Shown: one piece after another, positions 38,111-48,212 of the stretch | How the letters are laid out: each line of letters opens with the position of its first letter | How positions within the stretch are numbered: the first letter of the stretch is position 1 | Position numbers and translations under genes: made by a program | The notes under the pieces: generated by a model | What the model saw: the letters and a program-made list of their open reading frames with translations, nothing else | Databases searched by the model: none | Told to the model about the DNA's origin: nothing | Assembly: GCA_023634235.1 (NCBI GenBank) | Contig: JAMKCF010000018.1 | Coordinates: forward strand, 6,274,768 to 6,338,767 | Direction: 5' to 3' | DNA from: Pisaster brevispinus | Taxonomy: Eukaryota > Echinodermata > Asteroidea > Forcipulatida > Asteriidae | Length of the DNA stretch: 64,000 nt

Positions 38111-41100
38111 GTAAGTGACGTCACACACAAACTGCTTTTTGAAGTATTACAGTTACTAAAACAGAGACCGGCGTTTCCACCACCACTATGGGTGGTGCAT
38201 CCTCAGAAGAAAAGTGCAAAAAAATGACTTTTTGTGAAAAGCCCAAAACAAAATTGGTTTAACTTTCAACTTGGTCTCTTTAAACTTTTGACCTCATTTG
38301 AAAATAACTCGTGACCTCTGCTCAAAAGTAGCTTTTAAGAAAGGTTTGCGCTACCAACTACCAAATATTAATAAAGTACGTAATCAATGTTATGCCTTTT
38401 TTTTCAAAAAAATCATCAAATAATTGTTTTTATTTTACTACTTTTATTCCAGGAACCATCCAGATCATCAAACTCAGCATGGTTACCTGGCAACAGAATA
38501 TTCCGTAAGTTCTTTTGACTAATAGTTGAGCAGATATGGGATTGGGGTAAAGGAGGCGTGCCTTTCAATGCCTTGAATTTGGCACATAGTCAGACTATGG
38601 CAAATATATTTATGCGTTCTCCCGTAATATGTCTGTAGCCCAGCCTCTGTCTTTTCTACAGATTCTTCCATGGTTAATGCGACACCGGTGTGTCCGACCT
38701 GGTTCCTCTTATCGGGGTGTTTGGGCGTGGAACCAGGCTATCTGCTTCTTCTCACTCACAAACTCTCGGATCCAAGTCGAGTTCTGACCCGGACATTTTT
38801 TAGACTTTACAGCCAAATATCTTTCTCGAGGCATACTCTCTGACTGTGTCAAAATCCAATGCTTGTATCATCATACGGGCGCAATGCCATCAACTCCCTG
38901 CAACACCACACCGTAATGTTAACCATAAAACAACATCAATATCTAAAACTGAACTTGGAATAGTAGCAAACAAATCAAACGACTGAATTCCTATAATAAT
39001 GAGATTGTGCTAAAGAAGCAAAAAGAGTTGAAATATATATCATTCATTTGAGGGTAAAGTGTTGTCGGTGGGTCGTTAAAAAAAAGGTGGTCATCTTTGT
39101 TTTTATCAAAATCAAATCATTGTCACCAAACTGAAATTCGATCGCAGAAAATAGTCAGGCTCCTTTGTAATGATGAGAACCAGTGCCAATGTTGCTATGG
39201 TATATACAAGGGCAACACGACAACAAGGGGTGCCCGGCGAACGCACTGGGTCCAATTTCAAAGAGTTGCTTAAGCAACAAATTGTAGCTAAGCACAATTA
39301 TATGATTACGCTTTCCAGAATATGGTTACCGGCCAAAATACAACCTTACATGTACCATTCGTGACTGGTATTCTGCAAGTTATTGCCTAGCAGAAAGTTG
39401 TTTTAAGCAATAATAATGTTCTGCTTAGGCAACTCTTTGAAATTTGGCCCGAACTTAACGAGCTCTTGCTCGACACGCAAAGTTTAGCATTAATCCCAAA
39501 CAGTGCTTTAACTTTCATTTTGTATTTATTATAATTATTATTGTTATATATTTTTTCTTTCTTTTTTCTTTTCTTTTTTGGTTAATGGTACTGTTGCTTG
39601 AGTAGCTCTCAAGTCATGTATTCAGTTTTTACATTCCACTGCGGAGTTTAACTTTCGTGCAACGTATCATGAATGACGGAAGAAAAACAAACTTTCAAAC
39701 TCAATTTTCTTCAGACACAAATTTCCACAAAAATAATTTGTTGAAGACCTTTTGCCAAGCCCACCTTTCCTCCAGTCCCTCTCTCCAGAACACACAGCGC
39801 GGTATCAGCGTCATAGAGGTCGCATCTACCGTCAAGACGCTATAATAGCCCAATGTTTTACGTCCATTCTTGATGTCGACACCTTCGAGTAGATGAGTGG
39901 TCGGTCGAAGCGGGCGATATCTCAAGTACCATAAAACTCATTATCACAGCTAAATTTTAAGCGTCACTCCTGACAGCTCCACAATTACGTATTTTAACAC
40001 TGTTTAATTCGTTGTTTACATTTAATCAACCGTAACATTTCCTAGGCTTTGTATTTGTATGTGTTCACTTTTTTCCCTTGTACCCTGCGGGACCTGAGTA
40101 AGGTAAGCAAAAGAGAAACCATAAACACTCTTGCGAGTCGGGAGTTGTAACGATAAGGTGAGAATTTTGACGAGTGTTTGTCCCTCTCTCGAATTGCAGA
40201 TGACTTGGGCCATTTCCAAAGACCATCCCGGTGGGGCGGACGGCTTCGCACGGCGAGCAGACCCCACGGACGTGCACCACGTGCTTACGGTGAGGACCCA
40301 CGCTTTCATATTTGCGTTTTCTGCTTTCTCATAGGTTACACTGTACTATTTTCACGCCATTTTGTATTGAAGTGTGACAATGTTGTACAGGCAGACGGCC
40401 TGTCGCGGATTGGCACATTGCACACTGTCTACTATAATGTTGCCGTCAAATCTGAGTGTACAAAAACAAGAGGGGATCTTTAGGAAGTTTCCAACGGCTT
40501 GTGGAAAACTCCAATATTTACTTGAATTAAAATGGCAACTACTTGATATGCAATTAATATTTAATACCTGTTTGGAAATACTTTGACGCACAATCACGGA
40601 GCTTTAGCATGCCGTGCCACTTTATTCATATAAACGCTAAGTCGACTAACGTAAACAAGATTGGGTTGCCGTGATGGTATCTCACCGAGTCGACTTATCC
40701 TAGAGCGAACATTGTGATTCAGTCGGATTTTTAGGTTCAGAAAGCCAACTTTGTGAGACAACTTCCTTTGGGGCTCCTTTAGGCTCCAACTTTCTTAGGT
40801 TCTGACTTCCTTGGGTCCAAGAACTGCTTTTGGCGAGATAAGTTATCTCGTTATCTGGATAAGAGGTTGGCACTTTGGGGACTCCGTACATGTTCGGTAC
40901 GTGTTGTTGCCGAGCGGTTAAGAGCATCGTACTCAAGCTTTGGTGTTTCTGATCAGCCGAGTGTGGGTTTGACTCCTGGTCGTGGAATTTTTGTGTCCTT
41001 GAGCAAGATACTTAACAATAATTTGATCTGTGCTTGGATGGGATATTCAGCCGCGGGTCCCGTGTACTAGGATTGGTAGTGTACGTAAAAGATCACAGAG

Positions 41101-44100
41101 GACACATTGGCAGAGCAAGTGTTAACCCTAGTGTTTCTGGTTGATGTACCGAGCAAATTTTTGTTTACAGGTTTCCTCCGGCTTGCGAGTTACATTGATT
41201 AAGTTCACTTATGAAGCATCCTTGGTTTCATTACCAGAAATGTGTATAATAGCAACGGTAGTTCACGAGAGAGGTTTATAATGCTCACACCAAATATTAT
41301 TGTAACGGATGAACTATTGTTTCTACATTTTGAATTAATCCCGAAACTTAGATGCAATTTTCTGATGAATTTGAAGCATTAAATGTTTGACTAATGTTGT
41401 GCTGCTTAAAAAATAAGCACCACAAACAAGCTGTCGTCGAAAGCGAGGGGAAATGGTAGACATTGCTCCATCCAAGTGATGATGAGTATTTCAAAGACAA
41501 ACCATCTTTGAGAATGGACCAAACTTTGAATTTTTCTTGGATTTTGAATTCCGTTTCTTTAAATGTATTTATTTGTTGTTAACTCGAAAATCGTTTGTTG
41601 TTTATCTGGTATAAGATTATCAAAGACAAAAATCAATATTTTAAGACGTGTTTTGACAATTAGGATTTGCCGCCCTCTAATAACCTTAACTCCTCCATTG
41701 GGAGCAAGTTCGGGTGGGCGACTAGAGTGACTAGACTTACCAGAAACCATAGAGCTCAGGGAGATTAATTAGATCGACCATTCACTGAAGCATGGTCGAT
41801 CTAGTCAATTCGAGAGCTACGTCACACAGTCTAGTCACTCTAGTCGCCCACCCGAACTTGCTCTATGATAAAAACCTTTTCAAGTGAACAGTTTCAAACG
41901 CTAGGTGGCAGCCTTCACAATTGTCTGTTTGGGGCCAGGGGCCGTTGATGCGCTTTCTTTGCCATCGGCTTTGGAGTGGCTATGAATCAACCTTTAGAAC
42001 AATGTTTCCCTGCAGCGATAGGGAAAATCCACAGCCAGTTACTTAACTCAGCCCAGACGGTCTCATTCAAGACCGCTGGGTTGGGCTGGTGAGCTTGTAC
42101 AAACTCTTTTTTAGGTTGTAGTGATTCATTTACGTCAGACCATGCGAGTGCCTTTGGACGAGGCGCTGGGAATAGGCAAAGCCAGTTACAGGCTATGTAC
42201 ATGTATATGGCGCCACCTCGCGTCTGGAACTGCCCATTCTATACTCTAATGGTTCACAATGTGTCGCCAAATGTATGGCTGGCCTGTTTTGACTGATTTT
42301 TTTTACCCCGCTCCAACTCCACCCCTAAAATATTCAATATGTAAAAAGAGCCAGATGAGCTAACGGAAGCAGGGCAGGTTTTCCGCAGATGGGGCAGTAG
42401 ACGAATGCCCTTCAAAGGTGGTAAGTGTGGGTGGTAAAACTGTGTACATTTTCTCTGATCAGCACTGTAAAGGCACAGTGTACAGTCGCTCAATTTGAAT
42501 CCATGGATAAGAGAGCGCCACCTCGAGTTTGTCTGAGGGGGCTAATTTTTTAAAAGAAGCTCGATTTACATCACGACTGCTGCGTACCGTGTATTAAATT
42601 AAACACGCCAAAAATATTTTGCGATATTGACTTCAATGTGAGATTTTTGGGAACAGCAGAATTACCAGATAAATCCATCTTTCACAGACATGTTCAGAAC
42701 TACACTACACTCCAGGTCAGGATTGACCCGGATCACAGTCCCGTGGGGCCTGACCCATTTTGGGTCAGTATGACCCGGACTCTGTGTCAAACTTACGCAG
42801 AAATGGGTCAAACTGACGCAGAATCTAAATTGAATCCCATTTTTAAGCCACTTTCAAGGAATCCATGAATAAGAAATGGGTCAAACTGACGCAGAATCTA
42901 AATTGAATCCCATTTTTAAGCCACTTTCAAGGAATCCATGAATAAGAAATGGGTCAAACTGACGCAGAATCTAAATTGAATCCCATTTTTCAGCCACTTT
43001 CAAGGAATCCATGAATAAGAAATGGGTCAAACTGACGCAGAATCTAAATTGAATCCCATTTTTCAAGCCACTTTCAAGGAATCCATGAATAAGAAATGGG
43101 TCAAACTGACGCAGAATCTAAATTAAATCCCATTTTTAAGCCACTTTCAAGGAATCCATGAATAAGAAATGGGTCAAACTGACGCAGAATCTAAATTGAA
43201 TCCCATTTTTCAAGCCACTTTCAAGGAATCCATGAATAAGAAATGGGTCAAACTGACGCAGAATCTAAATTGAATCCCATTTTTTAAGCCACTTTCCAGG
43301 TTCAGCCTGACCCAGAATTTGGTGAGTTCCCCTAGAACTCGGAATCTCGGTCAATTCTGACCCAGGAGTCTTTAGAGTGTACTTAAAATATCAACGGAAA
43401 TGCCGGTACGTTTGTTGCCAGCTATTTTTTTCCATTTCAAGATGTATTCTCAAGATGGAGAAACTGTGCCTTAACTGTGTTGAATATGCAATTGAGAGCG
43501 CCACTAAGAGTCTGTCCAAGCGAGGCAGGTTTTTAAAGTGACCGTCGATTATACGGCAGTCTCTTTTCCTGAAAAATCTTGGCTTTAAATATAACGCTTA
43601 AAAGGGCTTGTGATGTTTTGCGGGTAATAAATTATCACTTTTCACAGAACACTAGTAAAACAATCTTTAAATAAAGCTGAGATATGTTTATTTATTTTCT
43701 TTTTCTGGACAAAAAACGTAAAACTTGATCTCTGTTTGGGGTGAAAACATCCCCGAAGTAAACAACGCTTGGTGGCGTGCTGTTTTGCAAATCACCCATA
43801 TCAAACCACCATCGACCCCAACTTCTTATAAAGTAGTAAACCCATTTATTTTAACGAATGTCCAGATTTATTTATGATGATTTGTTTTTATGACTCATAT
43901 GAGTTTAATCTTCCAGAAAGTCTAAGTTTATTTCAGTTTATACCTCCCCACTCATGACCTGTATCTCTCTTGTTTGACATTTTGACCCAATCCACCATAC
44001 GTCATCATCACATGATTCTTGCAGCGCCATTTTGGGAGTCAAGGGGCCTTTCCAAACTTCTGATTGGTCTCTGGCGCCGGTTCGAGCTCCGTCATCAATT

Positions 44101-47100
44101 TTGGAGCAGTGCATTGATGAGCAGGGTGTCTCCAACATCAAACGGAGCCCGGAACCGGTGTGGCAGGAAATTCTGGTTCCCCGGAGATTCTGTCTCCCCG
44201 TCAGAAGAATTTGTGTACAACATTATTTTGTTAACGCCCTCTTCTGAATCATCCTCCTTCAGCCCATTAAGTTTCCCATAATAGGGGGCCAAATCTCTGG
44301 GGAACAGATTTTTCTTAGGACACCAGAGCCGAAGGCTAATCCGAGGTTTGGGAAAAGCCAAACATGTCTGTGTCTATTACAGTGTGGTGGTGTTCGCAAT
44401 ACCTCATAATGCACAAACGCCACCTCTAAAAAGATCGACTGCATTGCATCTTGGGAAAACGAGTACAGTTTTTAAATAATAAATCAAGCTGCCAAGATGG
44501 ACTTCATCATGCTGTAGTTTGATGTGGTTTATAAATATATGCCAGGTTTTATTGTGTACCGCAATGCTTCAAAATCAGCGCGCCGTGATGGTTACCAGTG
44601 TTGCTGGGACTCGGAATTCACCCATAATCCTCTGCGCATCGATTATGCGCATTGGGACATGCATAGTGGGCTATTTAAGCCATACGGCATGTATAATATA
44701 CACGCTAACCATAATTTGGTACGTGGAATTTGACTCCCAAAAAGTTAAGCGAGGCAGAGAAAAACCGTGTGTGACGTTGGTGCAAGGGGCCAATGCTATT
44801 CTCTTATATTTGATTTCTTTTTTACTTAAGACTGTGTTTTGTAAACTATTCTCTTCTGACGATTTATTCTCTGTACCTATCTAACTTTCTCTCCTCTTGA
44901 TTCTTAGTGTTCTATATTCAATTTCTGCTACCAGTGCTGTGATTGTTTCTTTCAATTTAACACATTTCTAAGGAAATTGTGTACAAACTTTCATGAAATT
45001 GAGTTTATGGTCGTCACGAAGGGGATCCAATTAATGTCTCTTTTATTTTCATTCTGATCAGTATACAAACATTTATAAAAGATGATCTTCACGGCCCTTT
45101 TTAGGCCAACAATTAAAGGTTGGGTCATCGTTTGGCAAGGACTCCAAACAAAAATTTTGTAATTTTTATCCAAAATTCTACTTGTTATAAAGATGGTAAT
45201 AATAAAACATCTAGTAAAAGTTATTTCCGTCTGAATTCCCCCCGATTGATTTGAAATCAGTAAAAGTATGTCCAAAAAACTTTAAATCTCCAAAGATCAC
45301 CTGCAGACAACTTTCGGAACATTTTGTGGTGTCTGTTTGAATGCTGCCCTCAATACAACCAGAGATGAGGTTAGTACCCGCTGCCACGTCGCGACACATT
45401 GATGGATTCGACGTTTTTTGTGTTTCTTTTTTGCTTTGTTTTTCAGCAATTAGACACTTTATTCAACCGAATCTTTCATGGGTGACTTTTATTTTATCTT
45501 TGTTGGTATTTTGGCCTAAAAATAGGCATTACCTTCTCAAAAACCAAACGATGACCCCACCTTGACATCAAATTGTCACTTACATCAAACATTTTTTCAG
45601 AACCGGACTCTGGGAAAAACTTAATCTGTTATGGTATTTGTCTGTTATGTAGGTTTATCTTGTCATTTCTTGTGTAACTAACTCTCTGATCTCTTTGTTT
45701 TACCTTGACCTTCTCTCTCTATTCTTGGGAAAGATTCTGACAATAGTATGTAACATTAACAAGTAATAAGTAATCATTATTGTGATATTTTCACCGTGTG
45801 TATCATAAATACAATGTATTATACATTTTACTTTCGTATTTCAGAGATTGGTGTAGATATAGTTTGAATATATCATTTTATATCATTTTTATAGACTGTA
45901 AGAAGTTGCTTTTATACTATTGATTATTTCAACGATTGTGTTTGAAATTAATTTTTTCATGACTTCCCTTCTCAGCAAACTTTACAGTGAGGTGCCTTTC
46001 AACTATTTATTTCCATACTTTGTCTTGTTCTGACGTCTTTTCTGTTGATGGATTTGGCTGAGGTCGAATCCAGGTCAACCGGCTTCGGCTACGGCTGTTG
46101 GCTTCAACGACAACCTTGAATATGACTTCTTTTGTTCTTGTTCCAACCACAGCCAATGCCGAAGCAACGATTTCGGACCCGACCTTAGTCGACTTCCAAA
46201 CGTCTGATCTTGTTCAGTTCTTTCTTGTTTTGTGTCTTTCTTCTGGTCATTTAGTTTTTTCTTTGTACGTACATACAAACTGTTCTAAGCGACATTTTAG
46301 CGAGGCATGCGCAAATCATGACACGTTCCTTTGAGAAAAGTCGAATAAAGGCCATTGAAAACATTAAAACACTGTTGACCTTTATCAATGCGCAGCCATT
46401 TTGTTTTACTGCCAATCAGATCATTATGCCAAAACCGAGTGAAAAGGGGTTAAAATAAACTGGCCCCCTTTTAGGAAGAATGAGAAAATTTATCATTGGC
46501 ACTAAACAGCACATGGGTTACAAGACTTTTATTTAGTGCTCTGGTGATCTTCATTTTGTGATTCAATGGCGCCGAGCTCTGGACAAATTCTTCTCGTTTG
46601 CAATTCGGGCACTTCTGGCAGAGACGCTTTTATCATGATCCTCAACGTTCAATTGCGCCACCTATCGGTGTATAGATTGGAGTCCGTAGTAAGAGTCTGT
46701 GCTCAGGCCCATCGGTTTCATCCAAGACCACTGGTCGGGCTGTTGAGCTTGTACTGATTCTTGTTCAGGTTGCAGTAGTGCATGACGGGAACTATTGTTC
46801 TTCTGATTGGCGGAAAATGCGCAAAACCAAAATGGTGTATACAGAATGACATGATATAATGCATGGAGGCTGCATGGATAACGTAAACGAACTTTTCAAA
46901 CCAAAGTTGCAAGAAGATTGTTGCTTCAATCATGACAGACAGAGGAGTATGTTGTCCCGATGGACTAACTTCAAAATGCCCAATGAAAACTTGATGATGA
47001 TAGACATGTTATCGCAATTTAACCATTCATAGAGGACAAAGATTCAAACATCTGGTTCAAGTATTGCTATAAACTATCCAAATGTGGACTCTTGAAAGCG

Positions 47101-48212
47101 TTTATCAGCTTGTTTGCATATATTATGTACACTCGTATTGTTATTGACAATTTGCCTGTTGATTTTATTTAGCTGGACATAAGAGAGATTGGGAGGATGT
47201 TCCCGACACGGGGATAGATGGAGAATTCAAGAGAGATGATGCTGCCGATGAAGAACAAGCAAGATTGGAAGACGTCATCCAATACCTTAGGTATGTATAA
47301 TCATTTGAAAGAAAATTCAGAAATACTAGCATGTTCCTCTTTGTCCATTTTATTATTTGAAACCTACCTTAATATTCATGAGATGGTATTGATGTTAAAT
47401 TTACATGACGCATATAATTATTTGCAATCATATGCAATGTATAAAATTGACTTTTTATGCATACTCATAAAAAAGCTGGAAAATTTGTGTATGAAGGATC
47501 ATGTATATGCATATGAAATCTGCATATTCATGCCATGATCTGTGTCTGCTTTATTATGCGTACCATTTCACTCATTGTGTGATGCATATCCATGCTTGTT
47601 CTTGAATATTGCTATGAGGTTTGCATATTTATAATATGAATAGGTTCACTTGTAAGCATAGAGTAAACTTTTCAGTGGTAAAAAGTTATTTGCGATAAGC
47701 AAATTTTGAATTTTTTATGAGAATGCAGTGTATTAATTGCATTTGCTTATGACGTCACACCCTCAAAAAGCGCCCTCACTGAGGCTAAAGGAGGCATATC
47801 ATTGGGTGAGAGTTGCTCTTGGTGCCTAAAAACTTCCGCGTAGTGACCTCAGAGAACCAGCGGCGTTGTGCGCCTATGCATGGTTTATGGACAATGTGTG
47901 CACTAATAGGTCATGGTGTTTACAGGAGACCTAACGTCATGTGCTAGAATTTGCATATTCATGAGAATGCAGTAGTTAATTCTTTTTAGGGTTTTATTGC
48001 GCTTTAAGGTTGAAATATTACATAATAATATAAGTATGCAAATTGCATACTGAATATTCATAACAATGACAAATATTTAATATTCAAAGCTACCCATAAT
48101 ATTAATTGTCCGAATGAATATTAATTAAGGATACATTTGTGTTTACACTTCATTGTGCATAATATTGTTTGTTTAAATTTTATTTCCGGCTTTGTTTTGT
48201 TTCAGAAACTAA
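38024..48212 (+). CDS. Unassigned secreted peptide precursor (5 coding exons, one an optional cassette)
   Basis: Joined exons 38024-38110, 38453-38504, 40200-40289, 47173-47290 and 48206-48212 give 117 residues. Skipping the 90-nt exon gives 87. All introns are GT-AG and the phases agree (0, 1, 1, 2). Residues 1-24 form a signal peptide ending SQTCA. A short acidic segment with EPSR follows, then a region with WLPGNRIF, RPSRWGG and RPHGRAPRAY that is rich in Arg, Trp, Gly and Pro and has one acidic residue. Next come a Lys-Arg site (GHKR), an acidic peptide starting DWEDVPDTG, a second Lys-Arg (EFKR) and an acidic amphipathic tail ending IQYLRN. This layout fits a processed neuropeptide or a charge-balanced cationic antimicrobial precursor. 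There is no cysteine after the signal peptide. I recognise no family, so the symbol is left empty. The TATA promoter at 13.66 kb may drive it. Confidence 0.65.
38453..38504 (+). CDS. Exon 2: start of the mature region
   Basis: TTTTATTCCAG|GAACC and TATTCC|GTAAGT are strong splice sites. The exon is 52 nt, runs from phase 0 to phase 1, and encodes EPSRSSNSAWLPGNRIF plus the first base of the next codon. A single Arg (PSR) is a possible monobasic processing point. Confidence 0.7.
38505..40199 (+). other. Intron between exons 2 and 3
   Basis: It contains the MITE at 39248-39451 and otherwise featureless AT-rich sequence. Overlapping short frames near 39657-39925 have no motif. Confidence 0.5.
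39248..39451. mobile_element. GGGCCC-type MITE, copy 2
   Basis: GGGTCCAATTTCAAAGAG, then TTGCTTAAGCAAC, is mirrored by GTTCTGCTTAGGCAAC, then TCTTTGAAATTTGGCCC. It is about 204 bp, inside the second coding intron of the plus-strand gene. Confidence 0.85.
40200..40289 (+). CDS. Exon 3: 90-nt phase-preserving cassette exon, Arg-rich
   Basis: CTCGAATTGCAG|ATGACT and CTTACG|GTGAGG flank exactly 90 nt. It enters and leaves in phase 1, so it can be included or skipped without breaking the frame. In that phase it adds 30 residues, among them HDLGHFQRPSRW, GGRLRT and RPHGRAPRAY, with eight Arg and one Asp. It is clearly GC-richer than the flanking intron, which supports coding use. All three plus frames are open, so phase agreement with exons 2 and 4 is what picks the reading. 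Confidence 0.6.
40897..41260 (+). mobile_element. tRNA-Leu(CAA)-derived SINE, full length
   Basis: TTGCCGAGCGGTTAAGAGC (A-box), GTACTCAAGCTTTGG (CAA anticodon loop) and GTGGGTTTGACTCC (mutated B-box) form the head. The body has TCCTTGAGCAAGATACTTAA and GGTCCCGTGTACTAG, and the 3' part has TTCACTTATGAAGCATCC and TTGGTTTCATTACCAG. It lies in the third coding intron and is collinear with the minus-strand copy at 32679-33020. Confidence 0.85.
41702..41863. mobile_element. Foldback MITE with perfect 36-bp TIRs
   Basis: The left arm starts GAGCAAGTTCGGGTGGGCGA and continues CTAGAGTGACTAGACT. The right arm is its exact complement over all 36 bases. The centre holds a second perfect palindrome, AGATCGACCAT with ATGGTCGATCT, around a 10-base loop. 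It is 162 bp and non-coding. Perfect arms imply a young insertion. Confidence 0.92.
41930..42235. repeat. Dispersed repeat (partner at about 46680-46790)
   Basis: It shares with 46680-46790 TTCA(T)CCAAGACC- or TTCAAGACC-like sequence, GCTGGG or CTGGTCGGGCTG, TGAGCTTGTAC, ACT or GATTCTTGTTCAGG and TTGTAGTG or TTGCAGTAGTG. GCCAGTTAC also occurs twice inside this copy. It is old and non-coding. Confidence 0.5.
42701..43381. mobile_element. GGGTCA-type MITE with an expanded 73-bp internal minisatellite
   Basis: The ends carry ACACTCCAGGTCAGGATTG, then ACCCGGA, on the left and CAATTCTGACCCAGGAGTC, then TTTAGAGTGT, on the right, an imperfect TIR. Between them a 73-bp unit (AAATGGGTCAAACTGACGC, AGAATCTAAATTGAATCCC, AGCCACTTTCAAGG, AATCCATGAATAAG) is repeated seven times, with GGGTCAAACTGACG at 42805, 42878, 42951, 43024, 43098, 43171 and 43245. 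Units are nearly identical. Short relatives of the element without this expansion lie near 54003-54140 and 61288-61460. Confidence 0.9.
44165..44335. repeat. Inverted-repeat segment, possible decayed MITE
   Basis: TGGTTCCCCGGAGATTCTG at about 44173 is mirrored by CAAATCTCTGGGGAACAG near 44292. Outside it, GCGCCGGTTCGAGCTCCG (about 44075) and CGGAGCCCGGAACCGGTG (about 44143) form another inverted pair. Two overlapping foldback elements would explain the four arms. No supported gene. Confidence 0.45.
44435..44660 (+). repeat. Dispersed repeat, copy 2 (partner at 3.6 kb)
   Basis: See the ordered blocks given for 3640-3960, including TGCATTGCATCTTGGGAAA, CTGCCAAGATGGAC and GTGTACCGCAATGCTTCAAA. 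The 121-codon frame over it is incidental. Confidence 0.65.
45335..45545 (+). repeat. Dispersed repeat, copy 2 (partner at 1.1 kb)
   Basis: Blocks TTGAATGCTGC, CAGAGATGAGGTTAGTACCC, ATGGATTCGACGTTT, TTAGACACTTTATTCA and GTGACTTTTATT match 1110-1310 in order. Confidence 0.65.
47173..47290 (+). CDS. Exon 4: dibasic sites and acidic tail
   Basis: GATTTTATTTAG|CTGGAC and TACCTTAG|GTATGT bound 118 nt, running from phase 1 to phase 2. It encodes GHKR, DWEDVPDTGIDGEFKR and the acidic helix-like DDAADEEQARLEDVIQYL. The two Lys-Arg pairs are standard prohormone-convertase sites. If the exon were unspliced at its 3' end, the frame would stop three codons later. Confidence 0.7.
47291..48205 (+). other. 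Last intron, rich in TTTGCATATTCATGA-like motifs; holds a GCGCCCTCACTGAGG element
   Basis: Words of the type GCATATTCATGA, ATGCATATGAAAT, ATGCAAATT and TGCATATTTATAA recur along this AT-rich intron. A non-coding element at about 47745-47940 starts TTATGACGTCACACCCTC and carries AGCGCCCTCACTGAGGC. It is bordered by similar sequence on both sides (ATGAGAATGCAGTGTATTAA and ATGAGAATGCAGTAGTTAA), so it looks inserted. A related element is at 59400-59790. Confidence 0.5.
48206..48212 (+). CDS. Exon 5: last two codons and stop
   Basis: TTTTGTTTCAG|AAACTAA supplies the last base of an Arg codon, Asn and TAA (48210-48212). The acceptor has a strong pyrimidine tract. The 3' untranslated region follows. 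The first AATAAA I find is at about 48948, so the polyadenylation site is uncertain. Confidence 0.5.

Noticed and set aside
40022..40309. Minus-strand frames over the 40.2-kb GC-rich block
   Set aside because: The good splice-site pair and phase continuity with neighbouring exons are on the plus strand only.
42795..43310. CRISPR-like array of seven regular repeats
   Set aside because: The whole 73-bp unit is repeated with no unique spacers, and the host is an animal. It is a minisatellite inside a MITE.
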